A DNA stretch of 64,000 bases from Siphonodentalium dalli (taxonomy: Eukaryota; Mollusca; Scaphopoda; Gadilida; Siphonodentaliidae), in assembly GCA_032622095.1 (NCBI GenBank), contig CP136064.1:182066011-182130010 (forward strand). The letters run 5' to 3'. Each line of letters starts with the position of its first letter. The stretch's first letter is position 1. Below the pieces are notes generated by a model. The model worked only from the letters and a program-made list of their open reading frames with translations. It was not told where the DNA came from and made no database searches. A program made the translations under genes and the position numbers. Shown here piece by piece: positions 44,436 through 56,400 of this stretch.

Positions 44436-44872
44436 ATTGGTGCTCCGTGGTCCAGTGGTTAGCGCGTTGGACTTGTCTTCGCTGTCAACACAGCGAGGCG
44501 AGTTCGCGGCTGGCTGGTGGTCTGTTATGATTCCCACACAGCAGTGGTTGGCCGACTTGAGCGATGTGCAATTGTTGGATTGTACACTGTTTGAATCTCG
44601 CGCCAAGTTGTGACCCTTGAGCAAGGTCGCTCGTACTGTGTCTGCTTTGCACCACCCATGCATTACAAGGGTACCTGATAATGAGCATTGAAAGATCTTG
44701 TCAGTATGCTAGCCATATGGTATCCTCGCATACTCCCGGCTGTACCTCCCCCTGTCCCAGGGGAGCAGTAGATGGTTACTGAATGTTCAGGCTCATCAGG
44801 GTAATAATTGTAAAACTTTGAGCGCTTTGGGCCTCATGGGAAAGGCGCTTTACAAATGCTATACATTATTAT
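44436..44872 (+). mobile_element. tRNA-derived CORE-type SINE, copy 1
   Basis: Pol III box A-like TGGTCCAGTGG (44448-44458) and box B-like GAGTTCGCGGC (44500-44510) sit at normal spacing. A central domain with TGACCCTTGAGCAAGGTCGC (about 44610-44629) is close to the CORE domain of MIR-type SINEs. The 3' end is GGCGCTTTACAAATGCTATA followed by CATTATTATAATA, like the tail that L2/V-SINE elements share with their partner LINE. It shares head, core and tail with 50928-51325. Confidence 0.85.
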
Positions 44873-45282
44873 AATAGGCCTAAGTTCAACAAACGACCTA
44901 TGTTTCCCACCAATGAATACAACTCTTTCTGTACTTATATTATCTTTTAGTCTGTCCGTCGTCTGCTCATTTTTCCTCATGTACCCCTTCAACTACGCAA
45001 TATACCATTCCATTATATACTTTTATAACTGGTTGGGAGAATCCATTTAGTATAAAAAATGTTAATTGAAAACAATGTGTTTCACGTTAATTCAACATTC
45101 GTGTGACAACTTTGTCATACTGTATTAATTTCTCACTTTGTGGCGATCACAATAAACATAGGACGGTAATTACACGAAAACTAATAACCGATTTTATATA
45201 CTCCGAACAGACTTACCAAATAAATCTATAGAACTTTATCAGATGTTTCCAACTTTCGGTATGTCCATCGTATAAGAACACA

Positions 45283-45367
45283 CTAACCCTAACTCTAACC
45301 CTAGCCCTAACCCTAACTCTAGCTCTAGCCCTAGCCCTGACCCTAACACCAACCCTAACCCTAACAC
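45283..45367. repeat. Interstitial telomere-like tract (CCCTAA)n
   Basis: About 85 bp of CCCTAA units with variants (CTCTAA, CTCTAG, CCCTAG, CCCTGA), the complement of TTAGGG. It lies between anonymous sequences, not at a terminus. Confidence 0.9.
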
Positions 45368-45589
45368 ATATGGAGTGGCGGGGGTGCGTGGTTTCCAACT
45401 TTCCTCACATGTTTGCTATTTATAAACGCTCTTTATTATCACCATAACAAGTGACGACTAACATAAACACTCTTTAACGTTTTACGACTAGAGCTGCTTT
45501 CACAGACCTGCGACGACCAGGCGCAACGTTTTAAACCGTACGTATATCACTGGTGTTGCGGCTGACGCAGTTAAACGCAAACTTTTTGA

Positions 45590-46100
45590 AATCGGGTGCG
45601 TTTAAAGGTACTCAATCCGATAAAACTCCTCTCAATTACTATTTCAATGGCTTCGGGGGTCAAAAATATTTGATTCGAGTCGAGGAAGTCACCCATCAAA
45701 GCTCAGATTTGTTAGATATCGTTTTTAGAAATCTATTATTTTTCATTATCGGGAATACTTTCTGGCCCAGAACACAGTCAAAATTGCGTTATTAATACCA
45801 GTTGATTTTAGAGTTATCCATCCTTGTCTGTTTGAATAGTGTTTTTGTGTACACATCTCGAGCAGATTACGAAATTGAATGCAAGTATTAGTACTCATCT
45901 CGAGAAAATAACAAATTTCAAAAATCAATATCTAATAACTCTGAGCTTTGTTTGATGGGTTCCTCGACTCGAATCAAATATTGTTTACCCCCAAAGCCAA
46001 AGAAATAGTAATATAGGACCATCTGATCGGATTGTTGTTGTTGGAATCTGTTGAGATGGGGACCCTCTGATCGGATTGAGTACCTTTAAAGACACGGTTG
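45590..46100. repeat. Foldback element related to 640-900
   Basis: TAAAGGTACTCAATCCGAT at 45605-45623 is exactly complementary to 46073-46091. Pairing continues inward (ATTTGATTCGAGTCGAGGAA against TTCCTCGACTCGAATCAAAT) to a loop near 45790-45860. The right arm carries an extra GTTGTTGTTGGAATCTG block missing from the left. Confidence 0.85.
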
Positions 46101-46199
46101 GCCATGGCGGTGGGTATCCTGTGAAAATATCTCCACCCGTCAAAAACCGCCACAAACAGAAAGAACATCAAAATGTAGATAGACTTTGTCCGTATACAA

Positions 46200-47100
46200 A
46201 TAAGAAATATCGCATAAACAGTATGTTATGGTCATATGTTTGACCATTGTTATGTAAACGAAAGCATAAAAAGTTACTTTTCTGGTATTTGTTTATATTA
46301 TGGTGGTAAACATAAAGAGCGTTCTTTGTTGGTGAATACCTGATATGGAACTAATAAAGAGCGTTTATGCCATTTGTGTGTGATTAGCCAGTAGCATTGT
46401 GCTGTCTTCTGTAACACAACCAGGCTCTTGCTTAGGTAAAATATAGTAGGTCTTTATGATAACATGCTGTTTACGCGATGGTCATGGTATATATGAACGG
46501 AACTGTATGCGTTTTAATGTGTTTCTGTTTACGGTGTTTGGAACAAATATGAATATTTTCGACAATTAAGGCCGAACGTGCCTTTAATTTCGTCAGTGAT
46601 ATATGTATGGTTTGAAACTTGGCTCCTAGCTGCTTTCACATACATGTGTTTTACGGGCGCGTTAAGCGGACATAAGACGCATTGTTTCAAACAACCGAGT
46701 CAGCACTGGACCATCCACATAACTGCGCAACAATACGTCCGCTAACAGTAAATCGTGCGCGAACGCTTTGCCCCTTGATGGGGAGTTCCGAGTGGCGTCA
46801 TTTAAATGCCATTTTATATGGTATTTTCCCGAAAGTTGGCATTGTCGCAGTTTTGTATTTGCTCAGTTGAAGATGCCGAAGGAATTGATGGTACCATGAA
46901 ACTCTATTAAGGTATACCTGGTGGTATGGAACTACCACGGTTCTGCCACGTTAAATTGATATCTACTTTGGTACTATACTATGTTACAGTTTGTACTACC
47001 ACGATAAAGTGATATTTACCATGGTACCATGGAACTGTACTGGGATACTCGCACTAAACCAAAGATTCCGGATACATGGAGGGGTGTCTAATATGGTTGT
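46200..47100. other. No recognisable gene
   Basis: It contains a minus-oriented ACGCTCTTTA pair (46311-46362) and a small palindrome-rich stretch near 46915-47040 (CCATGGTACCATGG). No coding signal. Confidence 0.4.
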
Positions 47101-47104
47101 TCTC

Positions 47105-47465
47105 CCGTATACGCTGTGAGTGGTGTAACGACAGAGAAAACAATATATAATGCTGTAGGAGTGTCAGAAAATTGTCACCCACGACGAAAATACCGGCACT
47201 GTTGACAAAACATCCATTATTTTGCACTAACAAATACGCTACTTGCTATTTACGATTGAATGTACTTGAAGCCAAATATTACACCAAAGCCGCCCCAGAC
47301 ATTTTAGCCGAAAATTCCCCAGAATAAGCATCAGACGAAGGTAAGCGGGAAGGGTGGTGTAGCGATGATTTGCCAACGAGGCTGAACGGTGATAGCCAAC
47401 GAGGCCCCTCCGATTGACTAACACAGGAGTACGATTATCAAAATGGAGTTTTACGTTTTGGTATA
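47105..47465. repeat. Left arm of a 1.9-kb-spaced inverted repeat
   Basis: GGTGTAACGACAGAGAAAAC, AATGCTGTAGGAGTGTCAGA and TAGCGATGATTTGCCAACGA are matched in reverse complement at 48845-49010. The left arm has 145 bp extra between its two blocks. Confidence 0.8.
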
Positions 47466-48840
47466 TAAAATGGCACTGATTTAGCTCGAGTTTCTGCATG
47501 GACCTTGCAATAATGCATGTTTACTGATCTACAGTTCGTTCCAAAGATTGTTACATTTCGAAGGGGGTTCGATTATTTTCAATAGAGTGATGGTGTGCGC
47601 TAACAAAACAATTTAGAAGAAAGGTCAACCAAGCTAGGTCATGCTACTCCTGAAGTTCCATGGCTACAGTCCAAGCCAGAATATACCGTTGACAAATTCA
47701 CTTTTGGTGTGATGCGATCGATTAGTCAGTGGAAAATATACACAAGTGTTCCTTTTGAAAAAATACAATAGTTGCATGTACAGTAGTAATAATAAACTAC
47801 TCAAGTGTATTACTGTAGTATACAATGTTAAACTGCAGTATAATATGGTTTTACTACAGTAATGTATAAAATACTATGCATCTATGATCTACCATTATAC
47901 TATAGTAATACTATGATTAAAAAAACTGCCGAAAACATAAATTAAAGCAAATCCAAGATGGTCGAAAATGTCACGTGACCATGTGACAACATATGATTAC
48001 CGCTATGGCCTTGAATGGGTTTCCACGGCGGCTGGTGTTAGGTCATTGCAAAATATGCCCACATGTGAAGTTTCAACTAAATACATCCAATAATTATCAG
48101 ATAGTCATTGCATTACCCATATATACATAAAATACTGATATTTATATCCAGAATGCATGGCACTGGGATATACTTAACTAACAAGTCTTAACAATAGGTA
48201 CGTATTACATAAATAAGTTAATAATTAGGATCATTGTGTCATATTTTTCAGAAAAAGAAAATGGGAATAAGCCAACCCACTCATAAAAAGTATAAACTTG
48301 TCGCCAAACAGGCGATAGCCGGTCTTCCAAAACTCAGTTCCACTGCTTATATAGTCTCGTCAAAATTTTCCAATATATGCTCATGTGCATGGTGTCACAT
48401 GGGAATTTCGTCTTGGCTCGTCTGTATCTGGAATACCTTGCCTATACATGGACCGCATCCTCCTCTTTCTTTGGTCGAATCTGTTTATTCCGCTTTTTCA
48501 TTTTCTGAAAACAAAATAGGACATAATGATTAACTTATTGATGTTATTTGGACATATTGGTATCTCTTGTTAGTTCAGTATATCTGTGTTCGTGCAATCG
48601 CTCTCCCATAGTATTATTCACATATTGGAATCTTTGGAACAGACTGTAGATCAGTAAACATTCATTATTGCTGCATGCCTATTTTGAGTCAGCACAGTGC
48701 AGTTGGAGTGATGTAACATAAATTCAGGATAACCATTATGTGTATGCAACAATCAATATACAGCCAAGTTATTTTATGTGAATTGTGCCATCTTACCATC
48801 ACCAAGAAGTAAAGCATTTGCGAGTTAGAGAAACTCAGAC
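47466..48840. other. Spacer of the inverted repeat; no gene seen
   Basis: Includes a TACTGTAGTA/TACTACAGTA-rich stretch (47775-47900). The 99-codon frame at 48234-48533 has no recognisable motif. Confidence 0.35.
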
Positions 48841-48844
48841 TAAA

Positions 48845-49010
48845 GCAGTACCCACGTAAAATTCCATTTTGATAATCACACTCTTGTGTAGTCACTCGAA
48901 TGGGCCTCGTTGGCAAATCATCGCTACCCAACCCTTCTGACCATTTTCTGACACACCTACAGCATTACGTATATCGTTTTCTCTGTCGTTCCACCACTAA
49001 CTGCGTGGTG
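48845..49010. repeat. Right arm of the inverted repeat
   Basis: Complement of 47105-47200 plus 47345-47465, continuous here. Confidence 0.8.
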
Positions 49011-49364
49011 GACAATAATCATATTACTGGGCCAACCTAAAACATATAATACATAGCTCTCCATTTGTCCGGAATCGTTGGTTCAATGCGGAGTTCTAAA
49101 TTCCTGTCTCCGAAAATGACTCAAAAACTCAGAGTTCCCCATTGGCTGCTCGGAGCGGCCTCATATGGCTCGGAGCGGCCTTCGATCGATTCCACCTTGT
49201 GATATTGACTCTACAAACAAGATTAGATCTTTCGTTGAAACAATTTTGAACAAGCAAATGGAGCTAAATGTATTGCATGAGTGGCAAACGCTTGCGTTGA
49301 ACGGACAGTTAACGGATAATTTAACGAATTGTTGTGAAAGGTGTACGCGCCATGCGTTACACAT

Positions 49365-49445
49365 GTATGTGAAAGCAGCGTAACCCGATAGCCGCATGAA
49401 CTGGCCACATGCGTCAGCCGCCGGTCTGTGAAAGCAGCTTAAGAA
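49365..49445. repeat. GCTGCTTTCACA-type inverted termini
   Basis: GTGAAAGCAGC occurs at 49370-49380 and 49427-49437. GAGCTGCTTTCACAGACCTG at 45488-45507 and GCTGCTTTCACATACATG at 46629-46646 are relatives. These may be terminal parts of one MITE family. Confidence 0.35.
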
Positions 49446-49639
49446 CACTCGAGCTCTTGTGGGCATTCATCGTGCGTATTTAATGCACCAACCAATACAG
49501 TCAATTTCCCATCACAAAGCGACAATGACCAATTCAGTACAAGTCTCCACAGCGAAAATTAGTTAGCCCCAAGTCTCATCTCTGGATTCCAGTGTTACGG
49601 TTTCAAATTCGTCGAAACATAATAACCGCCCAGTGTTTC

Positions 49640-50718
49640 CACACGACGTTGGTATCGTGATTTTCCTAATGATTTTAGTCAGCAGAAACCATGTGCTCGT
49701 CTTTCGCCCGCTACATTTCTGCATGAAAGATATGTTGAGATCCCTGTCAATTTCATCAACTGTTCCAACTTACACGCACCTCTCATACATGGAAATGACA
49801 AAGTCGCCTTCATTATATTTCGAGGAAATATCTTCACCGTCAGCGGTGTGTGGATCCTGGTTGACATCCACAATAAAAGCTGCCCTTTTATGTTTCATCC
49901 TCAGCCTTTTTACAAGGGATTACGTTTATACATTTATCACAATAACACGAAACGTGTTGCGTATATATATACATGTGCACTTGCATACGATATGGAATTA
50001 CTGAGTGGAGTGCCCTGGTTCCAGGAATCCTCAGTGTGTCAAACTGCTAACTTCAGAATGCCAATGGGAAGCTATTTCTACCATCTCTCTTGTGTGGAAG
50101 TAGTAATCGATCTTAGCCCATTTGATGAATCTTGGATGTAAACTTTTCGCTGGTTTACGGCATTTGATGTTAGTCGTTTTGCCGTGGCCCCGACTCCATC
50201 GCGAGTCCCCATTCCGTGACCCTTCTCGAAGTAATTCCACTGGCCACTGATGTTTGTATCTGTCTTCGTGTTATCTGACAAGAGCGAAAATGTACCTATT
50301 ATAATTATATATGGTATTTGGATGACGGAGAGTCCGCCGATGCAGTTTTAAATTCGCTGCACACCCGGGAGCTCCGCCTTCAGCCTGGGAATTCGATTAT
50401 CCTGAATAGCAACTACAACGTTAGCATTGTGATCGCCAACATCTGACACACTCACGAATGTTCATGTCTGCATTTCCCCCGTCATTCAGAAACCAGGATC
50501 TACAGTGTGTAGGGTCACGCTTGTGGAATTCCATGCGGTATGCACGCTGGATTTCTTCTACATTCTGGCAATTGAAATTCTCGGCAAAATTCATTTGGAC
50601 TAGTATATGTCCTGGGAGATTCGCAGAATAATGTTGTGACATACGTTCGACGTGTTCAAGAAATTTGACAATATTCATATTCAACCAATCACTGATCTTC
50701 TTTCGTGGTTTTGGTTTC
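49640..50718 (-). pseudogene. Fossil transposase-like gene, C-terminal two thirds
   Basis: On the minus strand from 50718: KISDWLNMNIVKFLEHVERM, VQMNFAENFNCQNVEEIQRA (about 50550-50610) and WFLNDGG. After frame changes come ADSPSSKYH and NRYIFALV (about 50270-50340), then GQWNYFEKGHGMGTRDGVGA (about 50180-50245), TAKRLTSNAV, and a C-terminal DFVISMYERC...ISFMQKCSG...TSTWF (about 49690-49820). These blocks and their order match, from memory, a widespread unnamed transposase-like family of aquatic invertebrates ('DFAEN', 'HGKG-x-DG', 'V-FM'). The Asp of the FAEN block is Asn here. Frames shift at least three times. The matching N-terminal third is at 61247-61850, across a 10.1-kb interruption. 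Confidence 0.7.
50294..50718. repeat. 425-bp direct repeat, copy 1
   Basis: Identical to 60822-61246 apart from three substitutions (near 50619, 50628 and 50681) with no indels. It starts ACCTATTATAATTATATATG and ends TGGTTTTGGTTTC. The left side is continuous with the transposase C-terminus. The right side is foreign sequence. Confidence 0.97.
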
Positions 50719-50927
50719 ACATGACTAAGCCATGGAGGACGTCCATTTTCTTCGCTCCGTGTTTACCTAGCTAAATTCGTTTAAACCCCATGGGATCGCT
50801 AATCTAACTTTGTGCTATTTCTCATCCGGAATATTATCCTTCAGTATAATTCGGATTTAAACTGGATTGTGCCTTATATTCGCTTTTATCGGTATGTGGA
50901 ACTTGAACTTTTCTTTATTCGCGCCAT
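50719..50927 (+). other. Possible 5' end of the LINE, before the SINE
   Basis: Single-copy sequence between the duplicated segment and the SINE. If the LINE is the inserted unit, this would be the start of its 5' UTR. No motif proves it. Confidence 0.3.
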
Positions 50928-51325
50928 GGATGTGGTAGCCCAGTGGGTAGAGTGTCGGACTTGTAATGGTGTTAATGCACCGGCGTGAGTTCGCGCCTCG
51001 CTCGGTGGACTATTGTCTCCACAACAGTGGCTTGGCCGAATTGAGCGGTGTGTGTGCTATATATAGCCACACGCTGTTTCAAAATCTCGCGCCAGGTTCT
51101 GACCCTTGGGCAAGGTCACTTGTACTGTGCTCGCTTCGTCGTACCTAGACGAGAAATAGGTACCTGGTTGTTGGGTATCCGTAAGCCGCTCTAGTGAAGC
51201 GCCTGTAAAATGGCAGCAGGCACAAGACTCGGCATAACTCATAAAAAACAGCTGGGGTAATAATGTAAGCGCTTAGAGCTACACCAGGGATTAAGCGCTA
51301 TATAAATGATATGCATTATGATGTT
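50928..51325 (+). mobile_element. tRNA-derived CORE-type SINE, copy 2
   Basis: Box A TAGCCCAGTGG (50937-50947) and box B GAGTTCGCGCC (50987-50997). CORE-like TTCTGACCCTTGGGCAAGG (about 51098-51116) and tail AAGCGCTATATAAATGATAT with GCATTATGATG follow. The middle matches copy 1 (TCTCGCGCCAGGTTCTGACC against TCTCGCGCCAAGTTGTGACC). It lies directly upstream of the LINE ORFs, perhaps within its 5' UTR. Confidence 0.85.
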
Positions 51326-51520
51326 TATATTTTCCTGACGCCATATACGCCCAATCTATCGGCCGTTCAAGCGGGAGCTTCTTTCCAAGGACATTTCTCA
51401 AATCAGCCCAATCCTTCACCCGGTGGCCTGCGTTTGATTCATTCTGAGCTCAGTGAACTTAACTCATACTTATAACAAGAACACAGACAATAATAAGCGA
51501 ATGTGCATACAAATTCTTGA

Positions 51521-53323
51521 ATGATATTTAACAAACTCTCTCACTCCATAACCAGAGGTGTCGAATCTATCAAGGATTGGTTAAAACCACTCATGGATCC
51601 TTCGAACTGTGCCGACTTCGGGGACGTGTTTATTGATCCAACAACTGGCGCAACAATCATGACACTTTCTAGCGGTACAATGCCGGACACCAATCAGCGA
51701 CAAAACTCTTGTTCCACTCTGGACACAAGATCGTACACTCGCCTGAGTGAAATTTCTCCTGAACTCGCAGACATAAATTCAGCGTTCAAACAACTAAGCG
51801 AGGCCGCAATGTGTGATATGGAAGCCGACATTATAGCAATGCAGATAATCGTGTCCTCATGTCTTCCTTTCATTAGTAGTACTCCAAGGGACACAGTTGT
51901 TAAAGTAATAGAAGACACAACTTTTTGCGACGAACACATTCTTAGGAAAATGAGACAAGTTGTTTTCAAGGAAGTGAAGTCCGACCCTAATTTTTCCAAG
52001 TACTATGCCACTAACGCTTCTCTCAAAACCCGCTTAAGTGTGAACGGTGGATTGGACGCTCACCAGAAATATTCATCTGATATATATACCCTGATGTTAT
52101 TTCTCATCGATGGAGCTACTAATCTAGGCGAGCTACTCAGCAAAAGCACCAAACTGTCAACATGTAATACAACGCTAAACTTGCAACCCGACACAACACA
52201 TGTACCTGACAGCTTCCAACAGAAAGTACTTGACATGCTATGCGAAAACAGAAACCTCGTGCAAAATGTCCTTGATTCTCTACCAGACATCACTAAATCA
52301 ATCTCCAATCTCGACAATCGTGTTGCAGAGTTAGAACTTCGTATCCACTCCCATTCCGCCACAGATGCTGATGATGAAAAAAAGTCAACGTTGAACCAAA
52401 TCCAGCAATCAATTGTATACCTGGAAGACAACATCGCTGCAAACACGGAAATGATGGAATCCAATGAAATGAAATTACAACGCGCTCTCGACGATAAATG
52501 TGATGGAGTGGCAAATTGTAAATCAAAGATACGTGACCTCCAATCTGATATTGAAACCAACCTGGATCATGCAAAAACTGTTGTTCGTGCTGTGAATAGG
52601 AATGCTGGGTCAATTGGAACGCTAAACGACAAAATGAACAAAATAATGACGAAGGTTTCACAGGCAAACTCATGTCCGAACGAAACTGGTGAAAAACTGA
52701 ACAAAGAAAACTTTAAACTTTTGCAAAACGAAATGAAACTATTCGCGGATGAAGTTTGTGATCGGCTTGATCACTTCTGTGAGTACATAAAGGACTCAGT
52801 TGAAAATACTAACTCGTCGGATGATTGTGAAAACGACTCAGTGATAATTGATGACAATAAGCCAAATCCCGTTAACGCGCATTCAAATCATACCCGCAAC
52901 AGTTATAACGGTAATCCAGATATCCGACCAACAGCAAGTGAATCTGGCGAGACCAAGTCAAGGTACAGTGCACGCAATATTTCACACGATGATCAAGAGA
53001 ACCGTTACAGTGACAATCCCGACCGAGGAGACAAAAACAACACTTATCGCGCGAGTAATGCAAAGCCAATTAGATCAACTAGACTCTTCGTGTCCAACCT
53101 TCCGGACTTTGTTGATGCTGAACGTCTGGCTGACTACTTATACAAGTTTGAAGTCAAATTCTCTGTGATAAAGGTTTTCCGCCTTCGTAGAAATGGTGTC
53201 TTGTCGGCAAGAATCAATGTGGATGAAGCAGACAGCAGCTTTTGTAGAGGTCCAGATTGCTGGCCCAAAGATGTCACATGTACCCAATGGGTCCCATTTG
53301 ACGTGTTCAACAATATGCACTAA
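51521..53323 (+). CDS. LINE ORF1 protein, 600 aa
   Basis: An uninterrupted ORF in the usual position before an endonuclease/reverse transcriptase ORF. Residues 1-220 have no motif that I recognise. Residues about 225-435 are rich in heptad-like charged/Leu text (NLDNRVAELELRIHSHS), suggesting a coiled coil for trimerisation. A polar Asn/Ser/Asp linker spans about 440-515. Residues 516-600 (STRLFVSNLPDFVDAERLAD, then VIKVFRLRRNGVLSARINVD and a final CWPKDVTC) look like an RRM-type RNA-binding fold followed by the 'WP-x-x-V' end common in ORF1 of CR1/Jockey-related LINEs. The expected role is binding LINE RNA. No CCHC knuckles are seen. Start ATG at 51521 is the first in frame. Confidence 0.85.
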   Translation: MIFNKLSHSITRGVESIKDWLKPLMDPSNCADFGDVFIDPTTGATIMTLSSGTMPDTNQRQNSCSTLDTRSYTRLSEISPELADINSAFKQLSEAAMCDMEADIIAMQIIVSSCLPFISSTPRDTVVKVIEDTTFCDEHILRKMRQVVFKEVKSDPNFSKYYATNASLKTRLSVNGGLDAHQKYSSDIYTLMLFLIDGATNLGELLSKSTKLSTCNTTLNLQPDTTHVPDSFQQKVLDMLCENRNLVQNVLDSLPDITKSISNLDNRVAELELRIHSHSATDADDEKKSTLNQIQQSIVYLEDNIAANTEMMESNEMKLQRALDDKCDGVANCKSKIRDLQSDIETNLDHAKTVVRAVNRNAGSIGTLNDKMNKIMTKVSQANSCPNETGEKLNKENFKLLQNEMKLFADEVCDRLDHFCEYIKDSVENTNSSDDCENDSVIIDDNKPNPVNAHSNHTRNSYNGNPDIRPTASESGETKSRYSARNISHDDQENRYSDNPDRGDKNNTYRASNAKPIRSTRLFVSNLPDFVDAERLADYLYKFEVKFSVIKVFRLRRNGVLSARINVDEADSSFCRGPDCWPKDVTCTQWVPFDVFNNMH

Positions 53324-53491
53324 TTGTTTTTGTTGTCTTTACAGAATGATGTTTTTCCCATATGATTCCCACATTGTTGCTCTACACATATGTTGCACTA
53401 TGTCTTATATACATACGGATACATTGGTGAACGAAATGTGTCCAAAACAGTCATGGGACACATCTTCAAATAACTTATTTAATCCTTCAAA
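53324..53491 (+). other. LINE inter-ORF spacer
   Basis: 168 bp between ORF1 stop and ORF2 ATG. Several stops in all frames, no conserved motif. Confidence 0.6.
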
Positions 53492-56400
53492 ATGTTGAGT
53501 GTCATCTCTTGGAACTGTACTGGTATCCTATCAAGCAGTCTCTACCTTAACAATCTCATGCGTGACCAGCATATTGATATCATTGGCCTGTCTGAGCACT
53601 GGTTACATGAGCACAACGTTCATTTTTTGGATACTATAGACCAAAGTTACACATACCATGCGGTCTGCGACTCATCTCAACGTTTACCCATGCAACGTGG
53701 CAGATTTAAAGGTGGGGTGGCCATACTTTGGAATCGAAAGTACGATAATTATATAACACCGTTAGATATAGATGATGATCGTATTTGTGGCGTACAATTT
53801 CGCCTCGCTCCTCGTATATACCTGTACATATTTCAGGTATATTTGCCATGCACAAACTATACAGTGGAATTCTATCGTGACTATCTGCAAAAACTCCAGG
53901 ATCTAAAAGATCAATACTCCCCACTTGGTCACCTCATTATCATGGGAGATTTCAATGGTAACTTGGAAAAAACCGATGCTAGAAACAATTCATTTTCAAA
54001 ATTTATCGACTCATGCAAAATACAATCTGTCAACAGTAAACCCGTCTGCAGCGATCCACGCTTTACATTTGTAGCTGCTGGTGGTAACCACGGGACAATT
54101 ATAGATCATATTCTGATTCCAATTTCTGATACACGCAGAATAGCCAGCGTTAAAATTTTGGATAACTCTTCCAATGTGTCAAATCACCGTCCAATCCAAA
54201 TGTGCATATCATATGAGGCGGAAATAGAATCGTCACCGACAAGTGTAAACCCAGCCAGGCCGAACTGGAAAAAGCTCTCCTCTTCAAACGAGGATCTGTG
54301 GCTTTATCAATCACACGTTTGCGAAACTTTACCGACATATGCAATTAAAAGTACACGAGATTTAGACAAATTTTATGACGATGTTACACTCAGCCTAAAA
54401 GAGTCTTCACAAATGTTTGTGGCCCCGAAGAAATTTAATCGCCATCTCAAGCCATTTTGGCACGAACATTTGAATGAGCTGCACAAAACAATGACTTCGT
54501 ATCGGCGCATTTGGCTGGAAGCAGACAGTCCACGCGATGACACTCACATTGCATATCGAAATTACAAAGACGCAAAATGCCTCTTTCGACGTGAATACCG
54601 AAGGGCCAATGAACAGTTTCTCAGAAAAGCCGACGAAAGGCTTGACACCCTTGCTGAAACAGACATGGACAATTTTTTTCGAGCCTTTAATGCTCATAAA
54701 GCACGGAGAAAGGCACCCGCCCAACATTTATTCGAAGTAGACGCCAAGACACTCCGTGATCCCCCAGAAGTGATAGAAGCATGGGCAGCATATTACGAAA
54801 TTCTTTACTCACCTCTTCAAAGTGAAACCTTTGACAAATCCCACTTTGAAAACGTTAATGCTATAGTATCCCGGGACCACAATGATTTATCAGGTAATCT
54901 TGATTCACTTTTATGCTACGATGTTAAGTCTGATGAACTTGAAAATGTACTCAGATCAGTAAGCAAAGGGAAAGCCCCAGGTCATGACTCCATATCATAT
55001 GAGCACATTTTATATGGCGGTGAGTATATATTACATACTATCGCCCACATGTTCACCAAAATGTTGGAATTCAATCACATACCATCACAGGCGAAAATCG
55101 GAGTCATGGTGCCACTGTACAAAGGGGGCAGCAAACCAAAGACGAAATTTGATAACTCCAGAGCAATAACCTTGCTTCCTATCCTCTATAAGATTCTCGA
55201 AAAAATCATATTTCATCGTCTGGAATCTCATGCCCCACATCTTATCCAAGTTAACTCCCTACAGCATGGATTTCAGAAAGGGGTAAGCAGCATGCACTCT
55301 TCCTACATAATCAGTGAATGCATATCATATACCAAAGAGCTACACAGCCCCCTTTATGCTTGCTTTCTCGACGCACGTAAAGCGTTTGATACAGTGTGGA
55401 TAAACGGATTGTTGTTCAAATTACTCCAGAGATGTTTCTGCGGTAAAATATGGCACATTATCAAAACTCTCCTTTGTGGTCTACAATGCGCTGTCCGCTT
55501 TAATAATTTAACTTCCAAACTAATCCCCATTAACCAAGGAACAAGACAAGGAAGCATATTAGCCCCTCTTTTATACATGCTGTTCATTGATGACCTTTTG
55601 GCTGACCTATTTTCAAATCCTCATGGCTTGCGATTGAATTCCATAAACTGTGTAGCACCAACACAAGCTGACGACATGACGCTTTTGTCTCTGACAGCAA
55701 CCGGTGTACAACAGTTGTGCAACGTATGTGGAGAGTATAGCCGGAAATGGCGATTTTGTTATAACCAGGACAAATGTAAGGTGGTCGTGTTCAATGAAAC
55801 AAATTCTAATGCTAGAAATCGCACGATAAATACGTGGATCCTCAACGACAAACCGATATCCGAATCTGACAAAATTACACACCTTGGCATACCTTTACAT
55901 CGCGAGTCACATGCTAGCAAGCTCTCCAGTCACATATGTGAGAAAATTAGATCAGTCTATCTCATGTTAAGTAACGCCGGTATGTATGCTGGTGGGATTA
56001 CCCCACTCAGCTGCCTTACAATATATTCTTCGGTTGTTTTACCCAAAAGTCTTTATGGGACAGAACTTATGTGTGGGCTCAGTGAGACAAATTTGACATC
56101 TCTGGAACGAGCACATAGGTTCTGCCTCAAACGCATCCAAGGATTGCCCACAAGATCCCGAACTGATGTAGTCCAATCTCTCCTTGGAACAGGTTCCTTG
56201 TCGTCGATTGTTGATAAACGAAAACTATGTTTTTTGGGGAACCTCTGTAGAATGACGCAAGGAAAATCGTCGCAAGAAATCTTCTCCTCGCGATTGGCCG
56301 ACCATCTTTCGCAAACGTCAACTGATGAATCGTCTTTTATCAACGATGTTATATCCATACTAAAACGGTATAATTTATATTCATATCTTCACAACTACGC

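Noticed and set aside
44441-44515. A functional tRNA gene
   Set aside because: The box A/B head is degenerate, cannot form a clean cloverleaf and leads into a SINE body. The same holds at 50928-51000.
45213-45398. Arg/Val-rich minus-strand ORF
   Set aside because: Translation of the degenerate telomere-like repeat.
49161-49466. Cys-rich 101-codon minus-strand ORF
   Set aside because: It contains the dispersed GCTGCTTTCACA motif and lacks any recognised domain.
52060-52673. Minus-strand ORFs opposite LINE ORF1
   Set aside because: Shadow frames of the 600-codon ORF1.
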